Assembly (NCBI RefSeq): GCF_000764305.2
Contig: NW_025939050.1
Location: 1 to 64,000, forward strand
Length of the DNA stretch: 64,000 bases
From: Hyalella azteca
Lineage: Eukaryota; Arthropoda; Malacostraca; Amphipoda; Hyalellidae
Direction: 5' to 3'
The position numbers and the translations under genes were made by a program. Below the pieces are notes generated by a model. The model did no database searches and was not told the origin of the DNA. It saw only the letters and a program-made list of their open reading frames with translations. Of this stretch, positions 36,840 to 50,094 are shown piece after piece. How positions within the stretch are numbered: position 1 is the first letter of the stretch; every line of letters starts with the position of its first letter.

Positions 36840-36990
36840 TTTTAGAGCATTTTATCATTTATGGAAAAAAAGACGCTATTGTGCTCGCCATGTCCGTCCA
36901 TCTGTCTGTCCGTCCGTGACTTCACATTTTCGTCGACACGAAAATGCGCTCTGTCACTCACTGTAGTGAGCACTGAGTTATGTTTTTCTA
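36840..36990 (+). repeat. ~150-bp dispersed repeat, copy 2
   Basis: Same marker order as the copies at 28050 and 53713, including CATTTATGGAAAAAAAG, GTGCTCGCCATGTCCGTCC, TCTGTCTGTCCGTCCGTGAC and GAAAATGCGCTCTGTCACT. Confidence 0.8.
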
Positions 36991-37464
36991 AATAATATCT
37001 GCGCTTTCGAAATCACCTAAATAACAATAGTAAAATATAAGGTGGTTTTATAAGTAACTATTTTTTCCGGCATAAGTGTTTTGTTTCAGAGAAAGGAAGT
37101 TAAAGTCGTGAAATTGCCGTATTTTTTAACGAAAGAATAGTTGAATTACTACGAATTGTTTCACTTTACTTGTTGACCCGCTCAAATTATGTGACCAATG
37201 ATTTCACTACAGAATTTCATTAAAGTTGTACCAGCTCCATTACTGTGACTGCCTCAGCTACCTCATCATTGCTCGTCGCGCTGTGACGCCTTGATTGGTT
37301 CAAGCTATTGTTCAACTGCGATTAACTCCTTCAATATGCAGAATTGCATCGAATCCATAGGTGTAAATTTATTTTATAATGGTTTTTACTTTCTTGTAAT
37401 GTATTGAGGAACTTAAGCCTTTGCATATTTAAATGCTTGCCCGCGGACGGTTTTTCTTTGTTTT

Positions 37465-37560
37465 AAAATTTTCGAACTGACGATGGAGCTACACTCCGAA
37501 CCGTTTTCTAAAAAGATATGACAAATTTTCGTGAAGTTTCTGTGCTAGTAAATTTCTAAT
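37465..37560 (+). repeat. Penelope-like element terminal scrap
   Basis: This segment matches the terminal region of the Penelope-like element at 55-57 kb: TTTTCGAACTGACGATGGAG, then CCGTTTTCTAAAAAGATATG, then a TTTCTGTGCTAGTAAATTTC tail equivalent to TTTCTTTGCTATTAAGTTTT there. The hammerhead-like core is damaged (GAACC in place of GAAAC). Confidence 0.7.
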
Positions 37561-37599
37561 AAATTATACAATCTCCCAAACCAAGATCCCAAGATAAAG

Positions 37600-38340
37600 T
37601 TCACTTTAAAACCATAAAAAGTCTTTTAATTTCACGAGTGCCAGATCAGCCGTTGCTAAAATCGAATTAGTATTCATACTTTTTAAAATTCAACTCGAAA
37701 GTTCTCACCAACCTAGAAATTTATTCACTTTAGATCGATAAAAAGTGTTAAATTTCACGAGTATCAGATCAGATGTTTCTAAAATCTAATTATAGTATTC
37801 ATAACTGTTCGAATTCAACTCGAAAGTTCTCACCAACCTAGAAATTTATTCACGTTAGAGCGATGGAAGGTCTGTTATTATTTTACGAGTATCAGTTCAG
37901 CCGTTTCTGAAATAGAATTAGATTTTATAATTATTTAAATTCAACTCAAAGGTTCTCAAATTCAACTCAAAAGCGATGGAAAGTCTGTTATAATTTCGCA
38001 AGTATCATATTAGCCGTTTCTAAAAATCAAATTTGCATTAATAACTACCATACCAAGAAATTTATTCAGTTTGAAAAGACAAAAAGTCTGTTATAATTTT
38101 ACGTTTATCAGTAAAACCGTTTTTAAAATAGAATTAGTATTAATAACTTTATAAATTCAACTCGAAAGTTCTCCCGAACCTAGAAATTCATTCATTTTAA
38201 AGCGATAAAAATCTGTTATAATTTCACTAGTATCGGATCAGTCGTTCTTAAAATCGAATTAGTATTCAAAACTTTTTAAATTCAACTTGAAAGTTCATTC
38301 AAACCTAGAAATATTATCACTTTAAAGTGAATAATTTGCA
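37600..38340 (+). repeat. Diverged ~125-bp tandem array
   Basis: About six degenerate units. Recurring words are TTCAACTCGAAAGTTCTC, ACCTAGAAATTTATTCAC, GTCTGTTATAATTT, ACGAGTATCAGATCAGCCGT and AAAATCGAATTAGTATT. The first two clear units start at about 37701 and 37826. Some units are shortened (for example at 37945-37980). The array follows a Penelope-derived scrap and contains no spacers of CRISPR type. Confidence 0.8.
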
Positions 38341-38478
38341 ATCGATTTTTTTTTAACCACCGCAAGCAAGAAATGTAACATTAATAAACAAAGCAGAATA
38401 AACGTCAGCATGACTTGACAGTGATCTGGCAATCAATTTACAAGTGGCTTGAAACATTAACACGGTTAAACTGATCTT

Positions 38479-38541
38479 TATATATAACGGAGAGTGGACA
38501 GTAGCTCAAGTCTAACTTTCATTTCACCGGAGTATACAGGG
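38479..38541 (+). promoter_or_regulatory. Candidate core promoter with short leader exon
   Basis: TATATATAA at 38479-38487 is followed 29 bases later by TCAAGTC (A at 38508), close to the arthropod initiator, and 33 bases further by CAGG|GTAAGT (38540/38541), a near-perfect splice donor. The three signals have the spacing of a real TATA/Inr promoter with a short non-coding first exon. A pyrimidine-rich tandem acceptor (TTTTCCAGCAG) at 38970-38974 could close the intron. Predicted from motifs only. Confidence 0.35.
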
Positions 38542-38971
38542 TAAGTTGAATTTATTGTGTGAAGCGTGCGAGATACTCGTGAAAATAATAAATCTGGTAC
38601 ATAAGAATTTCTCTTCATGTTGCCTCGTCACTTAAAGACATGATTTTAGAATTTTAGAAAATCTTGAAATGCAAATTTTCGATAAATAATGTACTATTTA
38701 ATGAATCGACAGAAGTAACATTGCCAAGTAATTGAATGATTAAGATATTTAAATTTTACATTTGGACGTGAGATGTCATGATTAATTCTTACTAAACTAT
38801 TTTAACAACGAAACCCTATCAGATAGACCAATATACGGAACGAAAAACACGGCGCATCCACACAAGTGAAAGATATTCCTTTCATGAAATGAAAGAAAGA
38901 GCAATCAAATAATTAATAAAATGAAAGATCAATAATCGTGATATGCAAGTGAACGATGCTTATTTTTCCAG

Positions 38972-39311
38972 CAGTTGATTTCATTGAAGTGCAAACACTC
39001 CATTATTACAGAAGATAGACAGAATTTAATAGAAATGTTCAAGGCAAAGACCCGATCGTTGGCCATGACATGTAATCGAAAAAAGGTTGAGCTTCACCCA
39101 GCAAAATTTCAACCATTATCGTCAGCAGCCCTCGTGCAGAGGACCGCTCTCAGGCCGCAAAACAACTGTGGACTTATTAAGCTTTTCTTCGCCTCGCCGC
39201 CGACGGGCGGTCCAGCGCCGCTCCATTAAGGAGTTGACCGAAGACCGCACTTTTGCTGCCAGCATCGAGCGGTGCCGAGGAGGACCTAAACGCGTCGATT
39301 GCGGCAGATGA
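38972..39311 (+). CDS. Candidate terminal exon, small unknown ORF
   Basis: After the NAGNAG acceptor at 38965-38974, the first ATG (39035, context GAAATGT) opens a 64-codon frame to 39229, Lys/Arg-rich at first and Pro/Gly-rich at the end. A second overlapping frame (39087-39311) covers the same GC-rich block with an Arg-rich protein, and the minus strand is open too (39177-39374). I recognise none of them. If the promoter at 38479 is real, this would be exon 2 of its transcript, which could equally be non-coding. Confidence 0.25.
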
Positions 39312-42300
39312 AAGTGGTGACTCTTGCACGGTTTTGGATGATGCTCCAGCCTCACGTTTAAATTTTCTTACCAAAGAATAATTTAGTGAAATCGGGATTT
39401 TTAATCATGAGTTCCGAATCTAAAAGCAATGTTTTTTTTAATTTTATCGCTTTAGGTACTATGTACGTTGTCAGCACTTAGATTTATATTAAATTCCAAT
39501 AATCGGGTTCATTCTGCGCATACTAATATCTGCCTACTTAATTTGCTCATTTTTATGTTGAAAATGGAACAAAGTTCATATAAACGATGTTAATATCTTG
39601 GATTGGTATGTGCATCTTTCAAATAGCAAAGTCACCAAGACACATGAGAAAATATGCCAGGAGGCTTTAGTTTATAATTTTTCATTTTTTTTTTAATTCT
39701 GGAGCTCTAGTAACTGGAATAATACTATTTCCGTTTGTGTGAATTGATGAAATGTAAATCTAGCTGAAACACATAACAAAAAATGAGTCAACTACTTGAC
39801 GTACGTTCTCAGTGTTACTCCAAAATCTCTAAAGCTCGCATCTAACCAGCTACAGGCGATTGTTTGTTGATGTCACCGTGCATCTTATACTTATAGAAAC
39901 GGAGAACAACTTTTTCACGCCAGTGAAGTGTGACCTCAGCGTGTGCATCATTAGAGCAGGTAGCATACATTCTACTTATGAAGACTCGATTGTACACCAC
40001 TCGCATGGAAGCTCACGTTAATTTTCTTGGTTTTATCCTGCCCTGATCTGCTCATTATTCCTCCCCACCTTTCTCCCGATCAGGTCTGCACTAGACTCTC
40101 ATGTTATAGGCATAATATGACAGATGAAAGTTGATATTTAGAAATGAGCAAATCTTAGTATTTTATTCAATTAGTAATAGTATCATTTAAATTAATTTAA
40201 TTCATATGCACGGTAGTTTGCAAAACATTGACCAGATTCATACAGATTCCCATACAAGTGAAAAAAATATACCACCAGATGAGTCGAACAAAATTCTCAA
40301 TCCTCAAAATTCTCATGTCAAAGTACTCCAAAATTCTTTTATTTTTTATTATTTATTGATACAAGAGATGAAAAAAATATTCGATATGACATTAAGAATT
40401 TTATTATTTATCATATTTTATTATCCCATTTTATTATTTCTTTCATTGAAGATAATCGGAGCTTTTATACCACCTCTACTTTTTTTAATCAGAGGAAACG
40501 TCTGTGTAATTTCGCTATGAAGAGGCTACGTCGCTTCCCCAATCGCACTCCCGAGGCCGGGCAGTGGAGGCTGCGTTAATTGGGGGCTTCCGTTGGAGAT
40601 TCAGCGCTCGTCCCTCAGGGTTCGCTCCGTCCAGCGATGGCCCCGTGGCCTTCAGTATCTCGATGCCTTTGATGCTCGGAGTAACCTTCTGTGGTGAAAC
40701 GCCTAAAACCTGGCAAGCTGCAATATGACCGAGCAGCCTGCACTGCAACTAACAGCTGAACACTCCTGTTAACACTTCAAGTTAATAATGCAAGTTAAAA
40801 ATTGTTAACAATACAATCAGTTTAATACAAATCTTCCAAGTTTATATTTCTGGGACATACTCGGAAGTTTCTGGTTCACATCTAGGATGCTATTATATGG
40901 CTTGGTCAACACGTCCATCGAAAGCAAGCCAAAGTTTCATGCGAATCTGTGGAAATTAGGTAGGGGAAAGCATGCAATAAACAAATGATAAATTAGGTAT
41001 ATAAACTTGTTTGTTGCGCTACTTGGATGTACTACAGCACCGATGCAGTAGTCGACACGAATTATTGGACTTTGAATTTAGTAGGAAATAACTTTCCACC
41101 ATGAGGAATAGAATTCCGTGCTGCTTATTACTAATACACTAATGATCCCAAAAATTACGTCAGCGGCCTTCAAGAGCTCAGATACTCATTAAAGAAAGAC
41201 TGAAAAATTTTAATGAATCGAGCTTTTCGTTCGCCGGACTTTTGTGAGACAGGCTCATTTGTGTCTGATTTAATGATACGTTCAATTAAGAAACCTAAGT
41301 CTGGGGCGGTCAGCAGCATTCAGGCCTTCTACGTTATTTCTATGACCCAAATTTGGTCTACAAAATACAACGACCAATCACACTTCTAAAATAATTTCTA
41401 ATGTAGCTGAAAATTCTACGTGAAGTGAAAAATCAGAATAAATTCTTCCGACCGCCATTCGTTCTTCAGTGGCGTCTGCACACTCGAAAGTTTAAAGGGC
41501 CGAGCTCTGGAGGCCCAAGAGCGCCGCGCTGCCTGCCCTAAACGGCCGAAAAACGGAACAGCAGGACCGCACTTCGAGTTGCTGACGCCGCTCATATAGA
41601 AACAATTATAAAAACAATGCAACAAATTTTAATATTAAAATTTTACTTTTTTTCACACAGTTCCGCAGTTGAGCGGACCTCACTAAAAATGTTTATTTTT
41701 AGTCCTCACAGCTCTTAATTGTCTAGAAAATCATTACATTCAGCATCCCAGGGTTTTTACTCCAGTTCCAGTATTGAAAAATTAGCAAATAAGACTGACT
41801 AATTTAGTGTTATTCAAATAAATCAACCTGGCGTAGCCCGGGATAGATGATCCTTGATATTTCCAAATCCCGTTTTATCGAATCCATTTTCTGCAATTTT
41901 AACTGCCTGATCCCGCTTTAAATATTCCTGTTTAGTTAATGAATGAAAAACATTTACCATAAAAACATTAGCATAGTTCCAACACACATATAGCATTAAT
42001 TCCTTAGTTAACTACCCTACTTAAATTCTTAAGAATTTTTTTTTCTGCTGCGAAATAGAATTGGCACCAACCAGACTGAAATTAATCAATCTCAATTTTT
42101 ACTCCAATTTTTTCCTACTCTTGTCAAAGACACATAATTTCGCCCTCTTCGTAATGGAATGAGCACTGAAATAAGTCATATATAGCTGCAGTCTTGGGCT
42201 TCATACACACCCAAAAAATGTACAAAAATATCATATTTCATTGAATTATGCAAAAATTGTTTTTTAACTCAATTATTATAAAAAAACATATCAACTGATT

Positions 42301-43400
42301 ATTCACAAAGAAATATTCGCATTTTCATAATTATAAAATCAGCAAAGCAGGTAAAATTTACAAATAGTTTCTAATAATCAAACGTTGATTATACTACTGC
42401 TTAGTTATGCGAGTGTAATTTTTTCCTTGAATTGAGCAACATTTGCTGTCGTAGATTTCAAAGAAATCTGAACTAACATTCGGAAATGGAATTAGAATTC
42501 ACTACCGATTACAGGGTATTCAGTTTTCCGTACTGCATTGGCAAAAAAATTTTAGTCTCCAAAATAAATCTATAGGAAAAGAGGCCAGGCCATTTCGAGA
42601 TGTGTTGTCAGGTGAGGTAGACCGACTTTCCTGTTTATTTAGAAATATCGTGCAAGGCATCAGGCGATAAATTATAACTCTTATTTAAATTTATAAGTTT
42701 TTATTCAACCATGCCCAGATTTACTAAATGTATTATTTTTATTGTAATTTATTCTTTAGTTGCAACGAAAATCTAAAAATTATTTTAATTCATCTACGAT
42801 ATACTTTGCATCTTGAATTATATAAAAAACTGGAAAATAATTCTGCAATCGTTATGAAAGCGTTATTGTTGAAGTTGTTACTCACTGATTTACTATTAAT
42901 TTTTCTTTGTACACCAGACTTTGGTAAAATTAAATTTTTGATAATTTATCCAATCATTATATCACAGAGAATTTCTTCATTAATTTTACACTTATTTGGA
43001 ACGTCGATCGTTAAAGCTTCAAGATTCAAGGTTCCTCGGCGAGCAGAAGCGAAGTCGTTATTTTTCAATGCAGCAATGAAAAGTTACTTCTCAAGCGCCA
43101 AAGCCTAAAATCTGAGAGGAAAACTTCGACCAGCCTCGCGCGTGTCCGTTGTTCGTTAGAAGAGAGCGCCATGTGGGACACAAAAGCAAGTCGTCCTCTG
43201 AGGGCCAAAAAGCCGCGCTCCATTTAAGAGCAACGTGTTCACGAGCACCAACTCGTACAACGCGATGGAGAAGAAATACGACCTACAATTGCACGACTTT
43301 TTGATGTTATGCCTCCACCAAATATTCACAAATATTATTTACAAATAGTGTTAAATAGCGGCTGTGCCGAGAACCATTGACTCGGCGGATTAGCGGCGTC
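39312..43400. other. No recognised gene; GC-richer pockets
   Basis: Pockets with clearly higher GC stand in AT-rich DNA at about 40525-40750, 41440-41600 and 43120-43260. Each carries short open frames on one or both strands (for example minus 40515-40748 and minus 41416-41625) that I cannot assign. They may be exons, regulatory islands or transposon scraps. The rest (39400-40500, 41650-43000) shows nothing. Confidence 0.4.
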
Positions 43401-43523
43401 TATATAGGCCTATCGTATTGCAGGAATTCATTCACCTTGCAGCCGCCTTAGACAGACGAACTATCAGCGTGTCTGTAGTCTCTCGCAATTTTGTTGCGTT
43501 CAAACACCCCGCGAAAACCAACG
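43401..43523 (+). promoter_or_regulatory. Candidate core promoter and first exon
   Basis: TATATAGG at 43401-43408, then TCATTC (A at 43430), matching the initiator consensus TCAKTY, exactly 29 bases after the TATA box start. The following 93 bases lack an ATG and end in a donor, AAC|GTAAGA (43522/43523). A strong acceptor with a long pyrimidine tract (CTCCTGCTCTCTGGGCAG) ends at 43698. The signal set is coherent but unproven. An LTR promoter is an alternative, although no LTR was found. Confidence 0.35.
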
Positions 43524-43698
43524 TAAGATACGTTCAGTTGCCAAGTTATTGAATTTGAATCATGCACCTATATACTGTTCAGTATACATAATGTACGTGT
43601 CAATTTACTCTATGTTCTTGATTAGTCATTTGTCGAAATTTTATTGAACCAGTCTATTGTTTTCGTCATTGTATTTTGTTCTCCTGCTCTCTGGGCAG

Positions 43699-43940
43699 GT
43701 GCACGGATTAATTAAGCAAATTCTACCAGCTACAAGCGCTGCACGCTTTTTATTCCCAAGCCAAAGTGGCGTTTACAATGCCTCGGCATTGACAGTGGCT
43801 ATTGAACACGATTTCACGCTATTTAACTCTATTGAAAGTGTTCAATTGTGTTCAATAGGCAATAAACTAAGTGGTAGATTTAAACAAGCAAGTCGGTTAT
43901 GTTCTTCAAACGGCAATTTATAAGAGAAATAAAATAGTCA
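43699..43940 (+). ncRNA. Candidate second exon, probably non-coding
   Basis: Follows the acceptor ending 43698. The ATG-less frame 43657-43923 runs through it, but the first ATG after the acceptor yields only a few codons. An AATAAA word lies at 43928-43933, placed as a polyadenylation signal. If transcription from 43430 is real, the product looks like a short two-exon non-coding RNA. Motif-based only. Confidence 0.2.
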
Positions 43941-46900
43941 CCCAACTGGTAACTGAAGAAAGAAGGATTTCGGTTTTGTTTGCAGTCGTCCCTCATAGAA
44001 GTGAAATAAAAAGTGTATTTATTGCACGTTATTAAAAAAATGCTCAATATACTTCTCAGCAGTTTAATGGGCAGCGTCTTACTTGCGTCTGAGTTGTAAT
44101 GCAATTATGCGTACGCTTCAATTATTACGGAAAAGCTCGGTGCGTTCGTTTGATCGTATCTCTCATGATAATTGACTGGAAATGTAAATCAGCTTCTATC
44201 GATTGGAAAGCTGAGATTTTTATACTAAATTTATAACATGTCGAACGGAATTTCTGTAGAAATTAGTATTAACCCGGGCTGAAAAGTAAACCAACACCGC
44301 CAACATCATACGTGGCATTGCAGCTCAAATCACGCCATTTTTTGGTTCAATGTCTGATTTACGAAGACTTTACGCAAGACGGAAAATCTTCCGAAGAGCG
44401 AGCTATGCATTTTAATGAGATTATCGTGTCTCTTGCTTCTGTTTGTGTGAGGCCCGATCGAGCGCCCAATTCGACCAAATATTAGTGCTGCCGTTGATTG
44501 CTCGCTATACCGAATCAGATATTCATTTCATCACTGCATTCAGTCATTACATAAATTTTCTCAAAATACTTTCTTTCATTTACATAGGAGGGATTCTAAG
44601 TATGCAGACTGAAGGATTGCATTTAATTGTGTGTAATTCTTTACGAATCTCTTGAATTAAAAATTTTTCAATTTTCTCCATAAAAGTGAGAGATAGTGAA
44701 GTAGAATCAAATGCGAGGCTTGCACACGCGATACAAACAAGAAAGGCGCCACATTAAAAGCTTGGCTTCGCATACGTTCCAGAAATAAAACTGCTGTAGA
44801 GGAACAATATTTAAAAAAATCGGTGAACAGATTTAGCGGCTTCATGAATTATTCTGAATCATCACGTGCAAAGATAAAAGATTAAACTGTTTGAAAGACC
44901 AAGAAGTACACGTAACCTTGAAAAATTATACGTTTAAAAAAATGTTTTTGGAAAAAATATGGATAAATCAAACATTTCGGATTTTTATTTGGTGGTAAGA
45001 CTATATGCATATTGTATCCGTACAATAGCTATGCCCAGTCCGGTAAACTGCTTCATCGTCGGAAAATAGATAGTGCGGCAATGTTTAATGAATCTAAGCC
45101 TCAGTTATAAAATTTTTAGAATTTAAGGAAATTAACTTTTACTAAAGCGTGAACATGGGTCATTTTTCCAGCTCTGGGAATGAATAAGCGGAAACTTCTT
45201 CGCTTCGCTCCAAATTGACGCAGTTTTCATCTGGACTCATTTTAAACTTCGAAGTCTGCAATTTTGACTGCTGCTCGATGGCATTAAATTATTTTGAGGA
45301 GTTTCGTAAAAAATAGAACTTGACAATGAAGTAAGTTAGGATTTGCGTGAGCAAATAATTATTCACAATACAAAATTAATTTTGCACTTTGTCAAGGCAA
45401 TTTCTAAGCAAACGTACATTACAATATGACATGTTGCAATTAATGACATTAAAATGCATTCAGTCGCTAAGCATCCTCTGGTTATAGTGACTACTTCTAA
45501 TTGTACAGTATGAAAAAATCTATTCATCTGAATTCATTGCTCGTGACAGCCATTTCTATATGGGCGAATGAACATGCATTTTAGCGTCGAAATAAAATAT
45601 GATATTCTCTGAGCCTTTCAATATCAACTTACGGCTTCACTATATAAAATTTTAAAGTTCCAAATTAGTGCACAAAAATGGCCAAAAGAGCCTAGCAGGA
45701 CTTTACTCCGAAAAACTCCCGACAGCATTTTTTCATCTTGGCGTCAAAGTTTCAGAAGCTAAACGGAACTTCCGGCCAACTTGATATCGAAGTTCGTGCG
45801 AATTATTTCGTTTTTTCGTACAAATGATTCAATGGGGAGTGTGAGTATGTGTGTGGTTGGAATTTCCAAGCATTTCATACGTTCAGCGTTCGTACGTGTC
45901 ACTTTGACATTACTTTTTGTGGTTCTAAATCATTCTGACCACATTGTTAAAGACTCCAAAAAGTCTCTTCTTAAAGTTGATCAGTTTGGACATTTTGACA
46001 ACACTACCATGGATGTTGTCTCCTATTCAGTCCTGACATTAAAACATTTCAATATAATGGCAGGAAAAACTTAGCTACCATGCGACGCTAATTTATTACT
46101 ATGATAGAATCAAGTTTTCCGATTATTCCGATTAATTTTTCTTTCTCATTTTCACCATGAAAATTATGTTCTAAATGATAAATTGAGGTACATATACGTG
46201 AGCTGATAACAGCTTCACTGAGTTTATTTCAATAACTATTGATTTTAATGTTCACGAAATAAATAAAAGACTCATCAAACTGTTTTAAAAATTTGTAGTC
46301 ATTAATCAGATAAATTTGTTGGAGCAGCAGCGTCATTAACGTAATATAAGCTCATAAAAAAAGTAAGGCCATCCAAACCAGCAGTAAGTGCGACCATCAT
46401 CCGCTACTAAAAATATGCAATAAATTATTACAGATCAAATTGCATTTCAGCAAATGATTTCTCTTTCTATTAATTGCGAAACATTTGTGTAATATATTGT
46501 ATATAAGTTGTGTGATTTAAATGGACAATTCGGATGCATTACGCGATCCTGAGCCTGAGCGTTTAAACAAAAAAAAAAATTAAAAACAAATGAGTTATAT
46601 GAATTTATTTTCTTTAATTTACTTTACTTCAGAATTTAATGTAATTTTTCCCAGTGTAGGTACACGAGGATATTATAAATTCTGCTTATATATGATCAAA
46701 GCGTACATGAAGACAATTTTCGCCTTCTGAAACTTTGGAGTTGTAAATGAATGTTACATATAGGCAATCTGAGTTTTGTACTCAGAGTGCCAGCAGAACT
46801 ATCGGAAAAATTTATTACCTGCACACACAGAATGTTCAATAGTCCCTGAAAAATTCGGATATTTGAAAGAAATATTTATGAAAAATGATAAACTAACCAA

Positions 46901-49766
46901 ATAAGGAAAAATTATGAAAGTCAGGTGTTGGGAAAATTTCCCAACCTGGCTACTTGGAAATAATTACGAAGAAGCAGAGCTTACTCTGCCTATATGACAG
47001 AGGCGCAGCTCTCAAAAGAAGCTTGCTTAAAATGTTCACGTCTAACTGTTCCCATTGTTCTTGGTTTTGCGCCGTATTTTTCTTCGCCTCTATTCAGGGT
47101 GTTATTTTGTTGTGCACAACTCTTGCCGAGTTATTGTATAATTTTGGGTGCATGCTTTTGATATTCGAACACTTTAGCGGGCCCGTCAGGCTTTGTGATA
47201 AGTACATAGTAAAGAATTATCTGCTTAACTTAAATAACTTAATTTGATCAGTACCTTAAATTCCTAACTATTAAACTTTGTTATGCGGGTTCCGTTTCAA
47301 TCTTTAACTTGACTTTAGCTTTAACTTTACTTTAACTGATATGCCAAAGTGTTCACTTCTCGTGGTGCATATTATAACTTGTGGAACAGTGGCGACTATT
47401 GAAATGGCTAATTCTTGCGGTTTGCGACCATTACTGCAGCCGTGGTTAAACTTGCGAAATCGAACAGCATACTACTCTTAAACTTCACTTCTAAAAACAC
47501 TTAAAAGTGCACTTATTTTTTATTTAATAAGGTAAGCTCTACCATGAAAAAAATTGTTACATTTCCATTATTGAATATTTCAGCCTTATTTTTCCTCAAG
47601 CCTCAAGCGCGTTAGTAATAAAGTCCTTTTAATAATTACATTTAATACAGTCAGCTTCTGTCTTGCGTGACCGCCTGGACTACTAAATTGTTCTACATTT
47701 CGAGAGACCTACGATAAAGTCTGGGATTAAAACTGAACTCCAGGCGACGATTACATCTGATTAAATTACTTCATATGCCTCGATTTGTTTTGATCCTTTC
47801 GAAATATTAGCTTTACACCTAGAAGAGGTTTACCTCCAGCGTAGGGAGAAATTTCCCTACACAGGTTCTCAATAATAAAAGGACGAGCACGATAAAAATG
47901 TACCTATAAGGCACCCGATGCATAGTAAACAATTACTTCATCACCTATACATTTTATAATCATAATCGATATTCAATAGACATCGATATGTTCATGAAGC
48001 ATGTATATAAAGGTAATTTGAAGAAAAAAACAGGATTTTATAAATTTATTACTGCGTTACTTTTTTTTCTATTAGTAATTAAAAAAAGTAATCACATTTC
48101 CTACGTAAATTTTGCCTTATTTTCCACCGTATAAAACACGACAAAAGTGCAAATAGGTCATATATAAAATATTACTATACTTCTATAACTATCACTCTAT
48201 TCTATAGCATTTTAGTGACTTTTCAATCGTACTAACATTCGCCTATGCTCATCAAAAACTTCAATGTTACATATAAATTGCTCGTGAACAATAATTTGAT
48301 GAATCGTATTATGCATCACTATAATTGAAGCATTGTGTTGAATAACAATGCATACCACGAGGTGCTTATATATGTAGAGCTCATCTTCCAAAATTTTCAA
48401 CTTTGTATTAAAATAACGGAACAAATAAAAACAGGTTCAACAATTTATATTTCCCTTCTAAACAATATTTAAACAAGGCTTTCTGAGCCCGAGCTTGCGC
48501 TCGTTTGGGAACATTTTGCAGCCGTGCAGCGCTCGCTGCCAGATCTGCCTTCGTTTTTTCGGTGATTGTTCGAACAGCTTTCAGTTATTTTCACTTACTC
48601 CATCGAAAAATTCGGTCGGAATCCTAACAGCTCAACTCAACATAAAAATTAGGAATTTATTTTTTATTTCAATTAATTTCAATCGAGCTGCACTCTTCCA
48701 TATATGAGGATTACCAGCCTTTTTCCTCTATGAGCATCAAGTATTACAAAACAAAAGCAATGACATCCATTTCGTTAACATTTTTCCTAATTTAAAACAA
48801 TTATACTACTATCTACTATCCTGAGGATATTTTTTGATCCAAATAAAAGCCAACGATTTAAGGCTTTATTGTTTCCGCTTCATCCTCGAGAGACAATACC
48901 CAATTAATAATTAATCCCTAACACCTTCCTGTGACTCGACACTCAACGACACAAAAACGTCAGATCTTCAAGGCGCTGTTGAACATTAGTAACAATTAAG
49001 CCACTTTTCTAGCGCGTTAATTGCCATCATACTCTTAACTCATGGAATCGCAGGCAATAACGGCCTAGCAGGGCAAATGAGGCATAACCGTAAATTTTTT
49101 GCTCTGAAAACCTTTAAAAATGGCGATTACGCGCAAAGCATGTTCACATTTCGAAGCAAGAAAGCATATTTAAATTGGAAAGTTATGATGAAAATAGGTT
49201 TCTAATACATCTGACTACGATTAGTAAGTGTGCTTAAAAGTGTAGTTCTTTGTTATATTCTCGGCTCTGATGATCATTTCAGGCAAAAAAAGACATTTGA
49301 ATGCGACCATCATATTTAATTACTTGAGACAATTTGGCCGATGCAATTTCTCTTTACTGTTGTTGTTTCAAGCCCTACGCAAATAAATATCGGTTTGTGC
49401 TCTAGTTTATATTTTTAGTAGCTATGAACCTCCATTAAATCTGGAAAAAAACATCAACTAAATATGAAGATTAGAAGGACACTCCTTCAACGAGATTAGA
49501 TTTAGCAGTTCACTCGTGAAAATGCAGTTTTCTTATTTATCATAAATATTTTTTATGTCCTTTGTTCTATTTTCAGCCAAATCGAGAACATTGCAAGAAC
49601 TATCCAACAGATTATCGCAGAAAAAGGAATCTTGTAATATGAATCAACACGATTAACGGAATGCAGAATTTGTATCTCTTTATATATCCAAGCTCTAATA
49701 TTAAGGATTAGAATAATGTATTGACTTATTGTAAAGAGTGTAAAGAGAATATATTTTAGCAAAAAC
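43941..49766. other. No recognised gene
   Basis: Short frames without motifs. Short perfect palindromes such as GTTGGGAAAATTTCCCAAC near 46926-46944. A GC-richer pocket at 48480-48570 is followed by TTTCAGTTATTTTCACTTA, which has an initiator-like word but no TATA box. Confidence 0.5.
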
Positions 49767-49855
49767 AAAAAAAAAAAAAAAAAAAAAAAATGTACAGAAT
49801 AATGGAGGGTCAATACATTTCTATATAATAATACATTTCAATACAATACATTACA
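49767..49855. repeat. Long A-run and local duplication
   Basis: An A-run of about 24 bases (49767-49790, preceded by an interrupted A-rich part) is followed by two copies of GGGTCAATACATTTCTAT (about 49807 and 49858) and ATACATTTCAATACAATACA. This looks like slippage-driven local repetition. The 86-codon minus-strand frame 49553-49813 is poly(Phe) from the same run. Confidence 0.7.
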
Positions 49856-50094
49856 ATGGGTCAATACATTTCTATCCATTTGAGAACATATTATAAAATT
49901 TTCATTGCTTACGAGATCAATCGAGTTCGGTTGAGAGATGCTTTCAGTCTACCATTAATTTATATTGATAAAAATTGGTCAGAATCAATTTTTCGATCCC
50001 TATTCCCGATTCGATCCCTATTCTCTGTTGCCAGGATCAGGATATCAAGCCAACTTACTTGCAAAAGCTACAACATTTCCTCTAAAGTTCTAAT

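Noticed and set aside
37600..38340. CRISPR-like or coding repeat array
   Set aside because: Units are ~125 bp, degenerate throughout, with no conserved-repeat/unique-spacer pattern and with stops in all frames.
44270..44300. Mariner-like end (GGGCTGAAAAGTAAACC)
   Set aside because: Only one short match to remembered mariner ends; no opposite end and no transposase nearby.
49553..49813. 86-codon minus-strand ORF rich in Phe
   Set aside because: Generated by the A-run at 49767-49790.
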